The notes below the pieces were generated by a model, which searched no databases, was not told the origin of the DNA, and saw only the letters and a list, made by a program, of their open reading frames with translations. A stretch of DNA of 64,000 nucleotides from Aestuariispira insulae. Lineage in GTDB: Bacteria; Pseudomonadota; Alphaproteobacteria; UBA8366; Aestuariispiraceae. Position numbers and translations under genes: made by a program. Shown in pieces: positions 17,299-25,544 of this stretch. How positions within the stretch are numbered: position 1 is the first letter of the stretch; the number at the start of each line of letters is the position of its first letter. The stretch is taken from NCBI RefSeq assembly GCF_003385955.1, contig NZ_QRDW01000007.1, forward strand, positions 62,001-126,000, in the 5' to 3' direction.

Positions 17299-18180
17299 AT
17301 GCATTTCATCATGAAAAAACTGCAAAGGGGCAGTTTCGGTCCAGTGCTGGGCATGATCTTCATGCTCAGCCTGGCCACCGCAAGCCAGGCGCAGGAAATG
17401 ATGCTTTGGCCCAAACGCCAGATCATACAGGATGGCAACCAGACCAGCTCTTTTCTCGTAATCAATAACAGTTTGGAACCGGCATTGGTCCGCATCACCT
17501 TTCAAAAGCGGATGATGTCGCTAGTCGGCGCGTTGGAGCAGGTATCCGATGACACCGCGCATGAATGTTTCGCGGATCCCGCGGATTTCCAAATTTCGCC
17601 CCGGCAATTCACTCTTCAAGGGAACACCCAGCAGGAAATCAAGATTATCCAGCGAGCCCCGCTTGCCGCAGGCAAACCAGAAGAACGGGTGCATCTAGCC
17701 TTTAATTTCTATCCCAGCCCGGACTCTCTGCCCGTCCTGAAGGCTTCGTCTGGCCAGCAACAGGAAAACAACGTGACTCTGATCGGGCTGACAGCCCAGA
17801 TCGTGCCCCTGTTTAAACTACGCCAGCCCGCTGCCGAAACCGACCCAATGGAAATAGAAAAGATCCGCCTGATGCCCACGACCAATGGCGGCAACCAATT
17901 GGCCATCAAGATCCGAAAGTCCGTTGCACGTTCCATCCGTGGAAATCTGCAGGCGCATTACATCGCCCCGACCCAAGGCGCAGCCCCTGTTTTGCTTGGA
18001 CATGTAAAAGGGGTGGCTGCCTATTGCGAGCTGGATGAAATGCTGGTCCGGCTGCCGGTGGACAGCACCGCACTGACAGAAGCCCGCGCACAATATCCAG
18101 GCGGCAAGTTGAGCATCTCATTCAATGAAACCAGCAAAGTGCCATACCCCGTTGTCATTGAACGTGATTTCCCGCTTTAA
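17299..18180 (+). CDS. Periplasmic fimbrial chaperone (PapD-like)
   Basis: A 293-residue periplasmic chaperone of the chaperone-usher pathway; it is expected to cap subunits by donor-strand complementation. It has a signal peptide (residues about 1-32, ending ASQAQ), then the first Ig-like domain with MMLWPKRQIIQDGNQTSSFLVINN, the strand FQISPRQFTLQGNTQQEIKII that corresponds to the G1 region with a basic residue, and a second domain. It is longer than PapD (about 215 mature residues). Start ATG 17299 or 17311; neither has a clear Shine-Dalgarno. It lies 21 bases after the subunit gene. Confidence 0.8.
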   Translation: MHFIMKKLQRGSFGPVLGMIFMLSLATASQAQEMMLWPKRQIIQDGNQTSSFLVINNSLEPALVRITFQKRMMSLVGALEQVSDDTAHECFADPADFQISPRQFTLQGNTQQEIKIIQRAPLAAGKPEERVHLAFNFYPSPDSLPVLKASSGQQQENNVTLIGLTAQIVPLFKLRQPAAETDPMEIEKIRLMPTTNGGNQLAIKIRKSVARSIRGNLQAHYIAPTQGAAPVLLGHVKGVAAYCELDEMLVRLPVDSTALTEARAQYPGGKLSISFNETSKVPYPVVIERDFPL

Positions 18181-18238
18181 GGCGTCACAGTTTCCACAAC
18201 AGTCTCATCCGGCCAGGCCTAAACCCACGACCTTTAGA

Positions 18239-21103
18239 ATGGGCCTGAATGGCACGCTGGTTTGGCTGTTCCTTTTCACAGTCACCTGCCCGGTCGTGCC
18301 GGTTTCCGCCTTCGGTGCGGATTCCGGCACGGCTCTTTTCGAACAGCTTTTCGGATTCAGCCCCGATGAAGCCAGCAGCATGTTCTTTCATGTCGAAACG
18401 AAACGCGGCATTGTCCTGCACGATGCCCTGCCTGCGATCCGGGATCGCGAGATCATCTATCTGGATATCATGGCGCTCGCCCAGACCGCCAATTTTGCCA
18501 TCCGCCGTGATGGCGAAAGGATTTCCGGCTGGATCCGGCAACCGGAACGGCTGTTCGATCTCAATATCCCGGCCCACACGGTCAGGATCCGGGAGGAATA
18601 TTCATCTATCGCGGAAAACGACTTCCTGATCCGTGAAAACCGGATATTCGTGAACTGGAAACGCCTGAATGATTGGTTTCAGTTGAAAGCCGATATCGAC
18701 AGTCAAAGCCAGCGCATGCTGCTGTCTGGTTCACCTGTGCCGGCAGAAAGCCGGATCATCCGGGAACAGGATCGCGCCAGATTGCAGAATTCAAGGAACC
18801 AACAGAATACTGAAGCGCCCAAGGACTGGGTCGATGGTGAACACCAGTTGATCAGCATGCCTTCGCTGTCCACCTCTATCAGCGGCACCTATCGGGATAA
18901 CAAGGATTCCGATGCCCAATTCACCAGCAGAACACAGAATATCGTCCAAGCGGATTTCCTCGGCAGCCACGCAAAGCTGGTCTCCGTCGCCAATAGTGAA
19001 ACCGGCCTCAGCGATCTTAGGGTCAGTTTCAGCCGGGCGGAATTTGATGATAGCTTTCCCTATACCAGGCTGTCTCTGGGCGATGTAACCGGTTACAGCA
19101 CCATCAATGGATCACCTGCCGCCCAGGGTCTGGGTTTTGGCATCTCGAACCGCCCTTTGCAGACACCTGACGTTTTCGGCGAAGAAACGTTTGAAGGCGA
19201 CGGTCCGCCCGGTTGGGAGGTCGAGCTCTACCGGAACGGACAATTCATCGATTTCCAATATGTCAGCGACAACGGCCGCTACCGCTTCGAAGACGTGAAT
19301 TTGAATGGCGGCGTCAACGATATGCGAATCGTTTTCTACGGCCCGGAAGGCCAGGTCCAAACGCAGGAGAAAACCTTGATCGCCAATGCGGGCCGCCCTT
19401 CAAAAGGCAATCTCTGGTACGCCTTTTCCGCTGTCGACGATAACCGGACCCTGCTTGGCTATAATGAAAGCCTCCTGGAAGACAACACAGATGATGAAAC
19501 CGGTGACAGTCACCCAGTCTACGCGGCTAACATTATCTACGGCATCAGCAATAATCTCTCGGCACATCTGTCACTCTCCCACACCACCAATGATGACGGA
19601 AGATACGGGTTTACAGGTGTCGGCATCCGGCACAGTATTGCGTCCGTTCCCTATGCCCTTGACCTGACCCAGGGGCATGAGTTTGCAAATGGCCAGGCTC
19701 TCAAATTCTCCAGCCGTTTGCCTTTCTTTAACAGGTCTGTCAGCGTTAATCATAATGAGTATTTCAGTTTCGCGGGTCTGACGAATGAAGAAGGCGACGC
19801 TTATTTGGAACGGGAAACTGATATCTTCTTTTCCCTCCCCCATGCCACCCTCAATGATTGGCAATCCCGCTCCTGGCGGCTCCAGAACACATTTAACATC
19901 GACCGGCAGGAAACAACTGACCAGAAAACCGAGATTGCCCTCGCGCCCAACCTGTCTTTGTCGACACCTTATGGCACCTTATCGAACACCTTCCGTCTGA
20001 CATGGCAGCAGAGTGACAACGGATCGGCTTCAAGGAATGGTGAAGGCAGCCTGAGCTACCAAAACCGATGGGAGGATCTGACCCTCCGGTCCCGCCTGAG
20101 CTATGACGTTACCCCCGAACAATCCTTCAACAATGCTGATTTTCGGCTCAGCAAATCAATTAATGAAAACTGGAACCTGACCGCCAGCGTCACCCAGGGC
20201 CTAAAGGCCGAACGCACCACAGGATTTTCCATGGGTGTGCTTACAAAAAACAGCCACAGCGACCTGGGCAGTTCTTTGACCATGAACAGCAGCGGGGATC
20301 TTTCTCTCTCTTTTTCCCTTTCATTCGGCCTACAAGATGACGCCAGCGAGGGAGGTGTCACCATGCGCCGCCCTGAAGGCCTCAGTTCGGGCGCGGTACT
20401 CGCCCGGGTTTTTTCCGATCTAAACCGCAACGGCGTTTATGATCCGGGCGAACCGGGGCTGCCCAATGTGGTTGTTCAGACTTTGAGCCGTCAGGCAACC
20501 ACCAATAATGACGGCCTGGCACATCTCACATCCCTGGGGGTTAACCACCCGATCAAAATTTTCCTGGACCAGAATACCCTGGAAAGCCCCTTTTACCTCA
20601 ATGCGGACAATCAATGGAAAGTGCGCCTAAAAACAGGAATATTGCTGCCTCTGGACATACCATTGGTACCGACCGGCGAAATCACGGGCCAAATCATGCT
20701 GAAGGGAAGATATGCGGATAACAGTCCGATGCAACGGCCTCTCCAAGGCATTCAGCTGGAACTGTTGAATGAAGCTTCTGACGATGTCCGGGAGGCGGTT
20801 TCAATATTTGACGGCAGCTTCTTATTTGCCTCCGTACCGCTCGGCAAATACCGGCTCAGGGTGAAAACGCCGGAGACGCAGGTCTATGGACAGCTTGTGA
20901 CCTGCGCCGACCCGGAAAAGGCCTTGGTAATCGAGAAACAGGGGCAGTTGCTTACCATTCCGGAATTCACCTGCAGCTTTGTCGACAGCACGTTCCGCCC
21001 CCTCAACCCAGCCAATGGGAAAGGCCCTCGATCGGGACCTGGAAAATCCCAGCCTCTTGACGACCGACAGCTTATTCCCGAGGAAATCCGGGATTGGTGG
21101 TAA
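18239..21103 (+). CDS. Outer-membrane usher with SdrD B-like C-terminal domain
   Basis: A 954-residue outer-membrane usher, the pore that receives chaperone-subunit complexes and polymerises the fibre. The start at 18239 is chosen because a signal peptide (LVWLFLFTVTCPVVPVSAFGA) follows at once; the longer frame from 18125 would overlap the chaperone gene by 56 bases. A soluble N-terminal part (about 30-230) precedes a long beta-barrel rich in NLSAHLSLSHTT-type strands with a plug-like insertion (GDGPPGWEVELYRNG). Around residues 718-775, FSDLNRNGVYDPGEPGLPNVVV is a calcium-binding SdrD B-like module, unusual compared with FimD/PapC but known in alternative ushers. Confidence 0.85.
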   Translation: MGLNGTLVWLFLFTVTCPVVPVSAFGADSGTALFEQLFGFSPDEASSMFFHVETKRGIVLHDALPAIRDREIIYLDIMALAQTANFAIRRDGERISGWIRQPERLFDLNIPAHTVRIREEYSSIAENDFLIRENRIFVNWKRLNDWFQLKADIDSQSQRMLLSGSPVPAESRIIREQDRARLQNSRNQQNTEAPKDWVDGEHQLISMPSLSTSISGTYRDNKDSDAQFTSRTQNIVQADFLGSHAKLVSVANSETGLSDLRVSFSRAEFDDSFPYTRLSLGDVTGYSTINGSPAAQGLGFGISNRPLQTPDVFGEETFEGDGPPGWEVELYRNGQFIDFQYVSDNGRYRFEDVNLNGGVNDMRIVFYGPEGQVQTQEKTLIANAGRPSKGNLWYAFSAVDDNRTLLGYNESLLEDNTDDETGDSHPVYAANIIYGISNNLSAHLSLSHTTNDDGRYGFTGVGIRHSIASVPYALDLTQGHEFANGQALKFSSRLPFFNRSVSVNHNEYFSFAGLTNEEGDAYLERETDIFFSLPHATLNDWQSRSWRLQNTFNIDRQETTDQKTEIALAPNLSLSTPYGTLSNTFRLTWQQSDNGSASRNGEGSLSYQNRWEDLTLRSRLSYDVTPEQSFNNADFRLSKSINENWNLTASVTQGLKAERTTGFSMGVLTKNSHSDLGSSLTMNSSGDLSLSFSLSFGLQDDASEGGVTMRRPEGLSSGAVLARVFSDLNRNGVYDPGEPGLPNVVVQTLSRQATTNNDGLAHLTSLGVNHPIKIFLDQNTLESPFYLNADNQWKVRLKTGILLPLDIPLVPTGEITGQIMLKGRYADNSPMQRPLQGIQLELLNEASDDVREAVSIFDGSFLFASVPLGKYRLRVKTPETQVYGQLVTCADPEKALVIEKQGQLLTIPEFTCSFVDSTFRPLNPANGKGPRSGPGKSQPLDDRQLIPEEIRDWW

Positions 21104-21164
21104 ATCCGTCACCGGCTATCGCCCTGGCCCACTTTCGTGACATCCAAAATACTCTTTTGTTACA

Positions 21165-21184
21165 GCATGAGGGTATCCTCATGC
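21165..21184. repeat. 8-bp inverted repeat upstream of tmpA-like gene
   Basis: GCATGAGG (21165-21172) and CCTCATGC (21177-21184) are perfect arms around GTAT. It lies 97 bases before the chosen start of the oxygenase gene. It could be an operator or a weak terminator for the usher operon; no T-run follows. Confidence 0.45.
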
Positions 21185-21280
21185 ATCCATGAAGCCGATG
21201 AGAATTCCTCCTTTCCCATGGCGTTCTGATCTATGGTAATCGCTTTGGAAACGGATTTGGGTTCAGGAGAGATTTCGACC

Positions 21281-22387
21281 ATGGTTTCCTTAAACGAGGT
21301 CATGCATGATCAACAGGGTGTGACCGCAGTTTTTTCCGACGGCACCGTCAGCCGCTTTCACGGGGCCTGGCTGCGTGACAATGACCGGGGGCAAAGCGCC
21401 CGGCACGCAGATAATGACCAGCGCCTATTTGATATCACCGAACTGCCGGACGACCTTTCCATCGAGGGGGCGGTCGTGACCGATGACCATCTGGATGTGG
21501 CCTTTGCCGCCGATGGGCATGTGGCACGTTTCCCGGTTTCCTGGCTTTTCGACAACCGATATGACCGGGAGCACGAAACAGTTTTGCCCGATCTTTGGGG
21601 CGCGCATTTGAAGACATCCCTGCCGGTTTTCGACTTTTCCCGTGTTCTGGAGGATGACCGGACCCGGATGGCCTGGCTTCAGGCGGTTCGCGACCAAGGT
21701 TTCGGCATTCTGGAAAATGTCCCTTGCGAGGAAGGGATGGTATGCCGGGCCGCCGAAATTTTCGGTTATGTGCGTGAAACCAACTATGGCCGCCTGTTTG
21801 AGGTGCGCAGCGAGGAAAACCCGGTCAATCTCGCCTATACGGGCTTAGGCTTGAATGTGCATACGGACAATCCCTATCGCGATCCGGTGCCGGGCCTGCA
21901 ATTGTTGCACTGTCTGATTTCCAATCCCGACGGCGGGGACACTCTGCTGGTGGACGGCTTTCATGTGGCGGAAACCCTGCGCCGGGAAAACCCGGCTGCC
22001 TTTGGCCTTTTGTGCGAAAACTGGGTACCATTCCGCTATCGAGGCGATTCCTCTGACCTGCAGGCCCGGGGGCCGATCATTCAGTTGAACGACCGGGGCC
22101 GGATCATCGCGGTTCGTTACAATAACCGCTCGGCAGCGCCCTTTGACCTGCCGGCCGAAAAGATGGAGGCCTATTATGACGCCTACCGTCTGTTTGCCAA
22201 AATGCTGCACCGGCCGGAATTTGAACTGACCTTCAAACTGACCGACGGCCAGCTGATGGCTTTTGACAACCAACGTGTCCTGCATGGCCGAAAAGGATTT
22301 GGCGGGGGCAAACGCCATCTCCAGGGCTGTTATGCAGACAAAGATTCACTCTTGAGCGCGCTGCGCGTGCTGGAGGCACAGTCATGA
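21281..22387 (+). CDS. tmpA: TmpA-like 2-oxoglutarate oxygenase (gamma-butyrobetaine hydroxylase family)
   Basis: A 368-residue Fe(II)/2-oxoglutarate hydroxylase of the gamma-butyrobetaine hydroxylase family. The metal triad is H194, D196 (NVHTDNPYR) and H335 (RVLHGRKGF). The N-terminal DUF971-like domain (FHGAWLRDN) is present but lacks the zinc cysteines of animal enzymes. The start at 21281 has CAGGAGA eight bases upstream; an ATG at 21233 has no such site. It overlaps the HD-domain gene by 4 bases. Known TmpA/TmpB pairs hydroxylate 2-trimethylaminoethylphosphonate and then cleave its C-P bond, giving glycine betaine; the pairing, not the sequence of this protein alone, supports that assignment. 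Confidence 0.75.
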   Translation: MVSLNEVMHDQQGVTAVFSDGTVSRFHGAWLRDNDRGQSARHADNDQRLFDITELPDDLSIEGAVVTDDHLDVAFAADGHVARFPVSWLFDNRYDREHETVLPDLWGAHLKTSLPVFDFSRVLEDDRTRMAWLQAVRDQGFGILENVPCEEGMVCRAAEIFGYVRETNYGRLFEVRSEENPVNLAYTGLGLNVHTDNPYRDPVPGLQLLHCLISNPDGGDTLLVDGFHVAETLRRENPAAFGLLCENWVPFRYRGDSSDLQARGPIIQLNDRGRIIAVRYNNRSAAPFDLPAEKMEAYYDAYRLFAKMLHRPEFELTFKLTDGQLMAFDNQRVLHGRKGFGGGKRHLQGCYADKDSLLSALRVLEAQS

Positions 22388-22962
22388 TCGCCAAACAGGA
22401 TGTCACCCACGACAATGTGGTCGATTTCATCATCGATCTCTTCAACGACATGGGCAATCATTCCTATCTTGGCGAGGATATCAGCCAGGAGGAACATGGC
22501 CTGCAATGCGCCGTGGTGGCCGACCAGTTCGACAGCCCGGACAGTTTGATTGCCGCCGCCCTGTTGCATGATATCGGACATTTCCTGCATGAACTGGACG
22601 AGGACTGCCTGGAACAGGGGATCGATAATAATCATGAGGATGTCGGCGCGGATTTCCTACGCCCCTTTTTCCCGCCGGAGGTCACGGAACCGGTGCGTAT
22701 GCATGTGGGCGCAAAACGTTATCTCTGCGCTGTGGAACCGGATTATTTTAGCATGCTCTCCCCCGCTTCGGTACAGAGCCTGGAGGTTCAGGGCGGCCCA
22801 ATGAATGGCGAAGAAGTGAAGGTCTTTGCCGCCAATCCGCATCTGGAAGACGCTTTGAAACTGCGCCGTTTTGAAGAAGCCGGAAAAAATGTCGGGGTCA
22901 AAACCCCGCCGGTTGAACATTACCGACCGCTATTGCAGTCATTGATCACAGTCAATAACTAA
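22384..22962 (+). CDS. tmpB: TmpB/PhnZ-like diiron HD-domain oxygenase
   Basis: A 192-residue HD-domain protein of the mixed-valent diiron oxygenase group (PhnZ, TmpB) that cleaves C-P bonds of 1-hydroxyphosphonates. Seen: the group-specific Y28-L-G-E31 gate motif, H38 (EEHGLQC), the H62-D63 pair (LLHDIGH), H84 (NNHEDVG), H107 (VRMHVGAKRYL) and K111, which corresponds to the phosphonate-binding lysine. A hydrolytic HD protein would not need the Tyr-x-x-Glu motif. It is translationally coupled (ATGA overlap) to the TmpA-like hydroxylase, which would supply the hydroxylated substrate. The exact phosphonate is inferred. Confidence 0.8.
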   Translation: MIAKQDVTHDNVVDFIIDLFNDMGNHSYLGEDISQEEHGLQCAVVADQFDSPDSLIAAALLHDIGHFLHELDEDCLEQGIDNNHEDVGADFLRPFFPPEVTEPVRMHVGAKRYLCAVEPDYFSMLSPASVQSLEVQGGPMNGEEVKVFAANPHLEDALKLRRFEEAGKNVGVKTPPVEHYRPLLQSLITVNN

Positions 22963-23021
22963 CATCTGGTCTATCGTCGCGGCAGCTCTTGGCCACTGGG
23001 CCCTCTATCATGGAGGCAGCC

Positions 23022-23768
23022 TCACCCCGGAGAGAGGAACGGGTCGTGCCTTGCAATGAAATCAATATTCTTGGCGCGTTCCAATACCTCTTTTGCTTCA
23101 CTCCGAGGCAGCAAACCGCCCACCAGGACAGGATAGAAACCGTTACTCTTTAGTCCCACGAAAGCGCCTAAACCTTTGTCGACGGAATCGATACGTTGAA
23201 TGAAGGCCTTTGCATCCCCCCTGTTTTCGAAAGAACCCACAACGATCCAATATTGGCGCTCCCCAACACGCAGCACAGATTTCAACCCGCCAACGGCCAA
23301 GTCCAGAATGCCCGGCTGTTCGTACTGTTTGACACGATTATCATCTTCAACCGCCTGGGCATGCGCGTTTGAGATAAAGATGCCGGCGGCCACATCTGTC
23401 TGCTGAGTTTGCAAGGAAGCGATGACCTGAGAAGATGAGTCGCCGCCAAAATATGTAGTGATCATCGAAGGGGCCGCCACCGCGATTGCCAGCAACCTGA
23501 TCCTGCTTTTTTCCCCCGTGGAAGCCCAGGTACATATCGCTCCCACGATTGCTAGGGCCAGGCACAAAACCGCGGTGCCAATCAGAATACTGACCACCAT
23601 ATTCATGTTAATGATTTCATCGGAAGGAAATGCCCGGGCATGATCCTGCCCGAGATATTTGACGATCCCGGCGGCCAAGCCCCCTGAAACTCCAATAAGA
23701 ATTCTTTGGACCCCCGTCAACTCCGGCGTATCTGCCGAGCCGGAATCACCGTCAGTAACAGCTGTCAT
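23022..23768 (-). CDS. Membrane-anchored SPOR-domain protein
   Basis: A 248-residue protein with two hydrophobic segments (about residues 23-40 and 58-82), a third weak one, then a C-terminal SPOR-type domain (about 168-240) beginning QYWIVVGSFENRGDAKAF and containing a SNGFYPVLVGGL strand. SPOR domains bind septal or denuded peptidoglycan; the alternative is a sugar-binding or general periplasmic role. The basal architecture differs from FtsN. GAGGGGAAG precedes the ATG. It is convergent with the tmpB-like gene and alone. The function is unknown beyond the domain. Confidence 0.6.
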   Translation of the reverse strand: MTAVTDGDSGSADTPELTGVQRILIGVSGGLAAGIVKYLGQDHARAFPSDEIINMNMVVSILIGTAVLCLALAIVGAICTWASTGEKSRIRLLAIAVAAPSMITTYFGGDSSSQVIASLQTQQTDVAAGIFISNAHAQAVEDDNRVKQYEQPGILDLAVGGLKSVLRVGERQYWIVVGSFENRGDAKAFIQRIDSVDKGLGAFVGLKSNGFYPVLVGGLLPRSEAKEVLERAKNIDFIARHDPFLSPG

Positions 23769-23968
23769 GATCTTCCCCTCGCCACCAAAAACTACCTTTG
23801 AGTGCTAGATTAAATGATACACTACATTAGGTGGATGTCCACTGATGACGATAACTGGTTCTGCCGGGGCAAGGACCGCCAGTTCCAAAGCCAGGGCTGG
23901 ATTTTCCCGCTATTCACCTTTATCTCTGCGCCCAGGTATCATGTTCCATATCAAGGAGGCCTTTGGCC

Positions 23969-24991
23969 GTGACCGAGCGCCTGACAGATTTCAACCGCCG
24001 GCTTTCCATCGCCCCGATGATGGATTGGACCGACCGCTATGACCGGTATTTCCTGCGGCTGTTCTCCAAACATATGCTGCTCTATACGGAGATGGTCACC
24101 ACCGGTGCGGTCATTCACGGCGAGCGCCAGCGCCTGATCGGCTTTGATCCGTTTGAGCATCCTGTCGCCTGCCAGCTGGGCGGGTCCAACCCGGCGGATC
24201 TGGCCGAAGCAGCCAGGATTGTCGCCGATTTCGGTTATGACGAGATTAATCTCAATGTCGGCTGCCCGTCGGACCGGGTCCAGAATGGTAATTTCGGGGC
24301 CTGCCTGATGGCGGACCCGGCGCTGGTCGCCCGATGTGTCGAGGCCATGAACAAGGCCGTTGATATCCCGGTTACGGTCAAGCACCGGATCGGCATTGAC
24401 GGGCGTGAGACCTATGAAGAGATGGAGGAATTTGTCCGCACTGTCATGGATGCCGGATGCCATCATTTCATCGTGCATGCCCGGATCGCCATCCTGGCGG
24501 GGCTGAGCCCGAAGGAAAACCGCGATGTGCCGCCGCTGAAATATCATTATGTGCACCGGCTGAAAAATACCCTGCCCGATCTGAATATCTCAATCAATGG
24601 CGGGATCAAGTCACTCGGTGAGGCGGAAGAACAGCTCGAAAGACTGGATGGGGTGATGATCGGGCGGGCGGCCTATCAGGATCCTTATTGCCTGGTGGCA
24701 GCAGACCATCGGATTTTTGGCGAACCGGAAACAACGCCCAAGACACGCCATGACATCATCCGGGAATTCCTGCCCTATGTGGAGCGGATGTTGTCACAAG
24801 ATATCCATCTCAATCATATCAGCCGTCATATCATGGGCCTGTTCAACGGCTGTCCCGGTGCCCGGCAGTTCCGCCGCTATTTAAGCGAAAACGCCTATCA
24901 GAGCGGCGCGGATGCCGGTGTGATCGAACGCGCCGCCGCCCAGGTCAATGAAAGCCGCCTGGGCGAATGGGAAGCCTGCACACCTGCCTAA
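23969..24991 (+). CDS. dusA: tRNA-dihydrouridine synthase DusA
   Basis: FMN enzyme that reduces uridine to dihydrouridine at positions 20/20a of tRNA. The 340 residues match DusA: APMMDWTDRYDRYFLR at the N-terminus, the catalytic cysteine C112 in VGCPSDRVQNGNFGACLM, the KHRIGID and HARIAILAGLSPKENRD segments, NGGI and IGRAAYQ for FMN binding, and the C-terminal helical domain (HIMGLFNGCPGARQFRRYL). I place the start at GTG 23969, nine bases after AAGGAGG; a TTG two codons earlier would leave only three bases. Single gene. Confidence 0.96.
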   Translation: MTERLTDFNRRLSIAPMMDWTDRYDRYFLRLFSKHMLLYTEMVTTGAVIHGERQRLIGFDPFEHPVACQLGGSNPADLAEAARIVADFGYDEINLNVGCPSDRVQNGNFGACLMADPALVARCVEAMNKAVDIPVTVKHRIGIDGRETYEEMEEFVRTVMDAGCHHFIVHARIAILAGLSPKENRDVPPLKYHYVHRLKNTLPDLNISINGGIKSLGEAEEQLERLDGVMIGRAAYQDPYCLVAADHRIFGEPETTPKTRHDIIREFLPYVERMLSQDIHLNHISRHIMGLFNGCPGARQFRRYLSENAYQSGADAGVIERAAAQVNESRLGEWEACTPA

Positions 24992-25015
24992 GCCCGGCTG
25001 TCGATCAAGATCTCT

Positions 25016-25378
25016 TCACGCCAGTTTGGATAGACCATTTTCCGGCGGTGGCAATTCTTCAAACCGGACATGGTCCCTCTGGCTGCCCAGCAGGAAACTG
25101 GAGCCCGGCGGCAGGGCCATATAGACCGCCAGATCCGGGCGCTTTTCCACAATATGATGGAAATGCACCTGAACCAAACTGTCAGGCCGACCGTCATGTT
25201 TTGGCGTGGTCAGCACCCAGCCGCTCAGCGGAAAATCCAGCGCGCCCCTGGATCCTTCAACCGGTTGGGTCGGATCATAAAAACCGGCTGAAATCCAGAC
25301 CAGATGATCCGGTTTCGGCGGCTTGAATGCCATATCATAATAGCGGCAGCAATCGCGCTGAAGGTCACTCACTTTCAT
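25016..25378 (-). CDS. Small conserved-looking protein, possibly Imm33/DUF2185-like
   Basis: A 120-residue soluble protein. Motifs such as PLSGWVLTTPKHDG and HHIVEKRPDLAVYMALPPG recall the Imm33/DUF2185 group, but I am not sure of this and name no function. The ATG at 25378 follows GGGAGA by six bases; a longer frame to 25444 has no ribosome-binding site. No toxin gene adjoins it, which argues against an active immunity role. In another frame the segment near 25016-25060 also gives a natural-looking tail, so a late frameshift is possible but not needed. Confidence 0.55.
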   Translation of the reverse strand: MKVSDLQRDCCRYYDMAFKPPKPDHLVWISAGFYDPTQPVEGSRGALDFPLSGWVLTTPKHDGRPDSLVQVHFHHIVEKRPDLAVYMALPPGSSFLLGSQRDHVRFEELPPPENGLSKLA

Positions 25379-25488
25379 GAGCTGTCTCCCATCCAGAGCC
25401 AACAACTGCCATGTATCAGGAAATGTTCCGGGGCGCGGTATCACCCTCTGTCGATTGGTGAAATTGTATCACAAACCTGCCGGAGATC

Positions 25489-25523
25489 AAAAACCCTCCA
25501 TTCCAGTGGTTGGGAATGGAGGG
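25489..25523 (-). terminator. Intrinsic terminator of the solute-binding protein gene
   Basis: CCCTCCATTCC (25494-25504) and GGAATGGAGGG (25513-25523) form a perfect 11-bp stem with an 8-base loop. On the minus strand the stem is followed by five T residues. It starts 22 bases after the stop codon. Confidence 0.88.
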
Positions 25524-25544
25524 CTTGAACGCAAAGGGGAAGGA

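Noticed and set aside
25016-25200. Possible frameshift at the end of the small Imm33-like gene
   Set aside because: Another frame gives a natural-looking tail, but the chosen frame also ends plausibly and there is no family length to compare.
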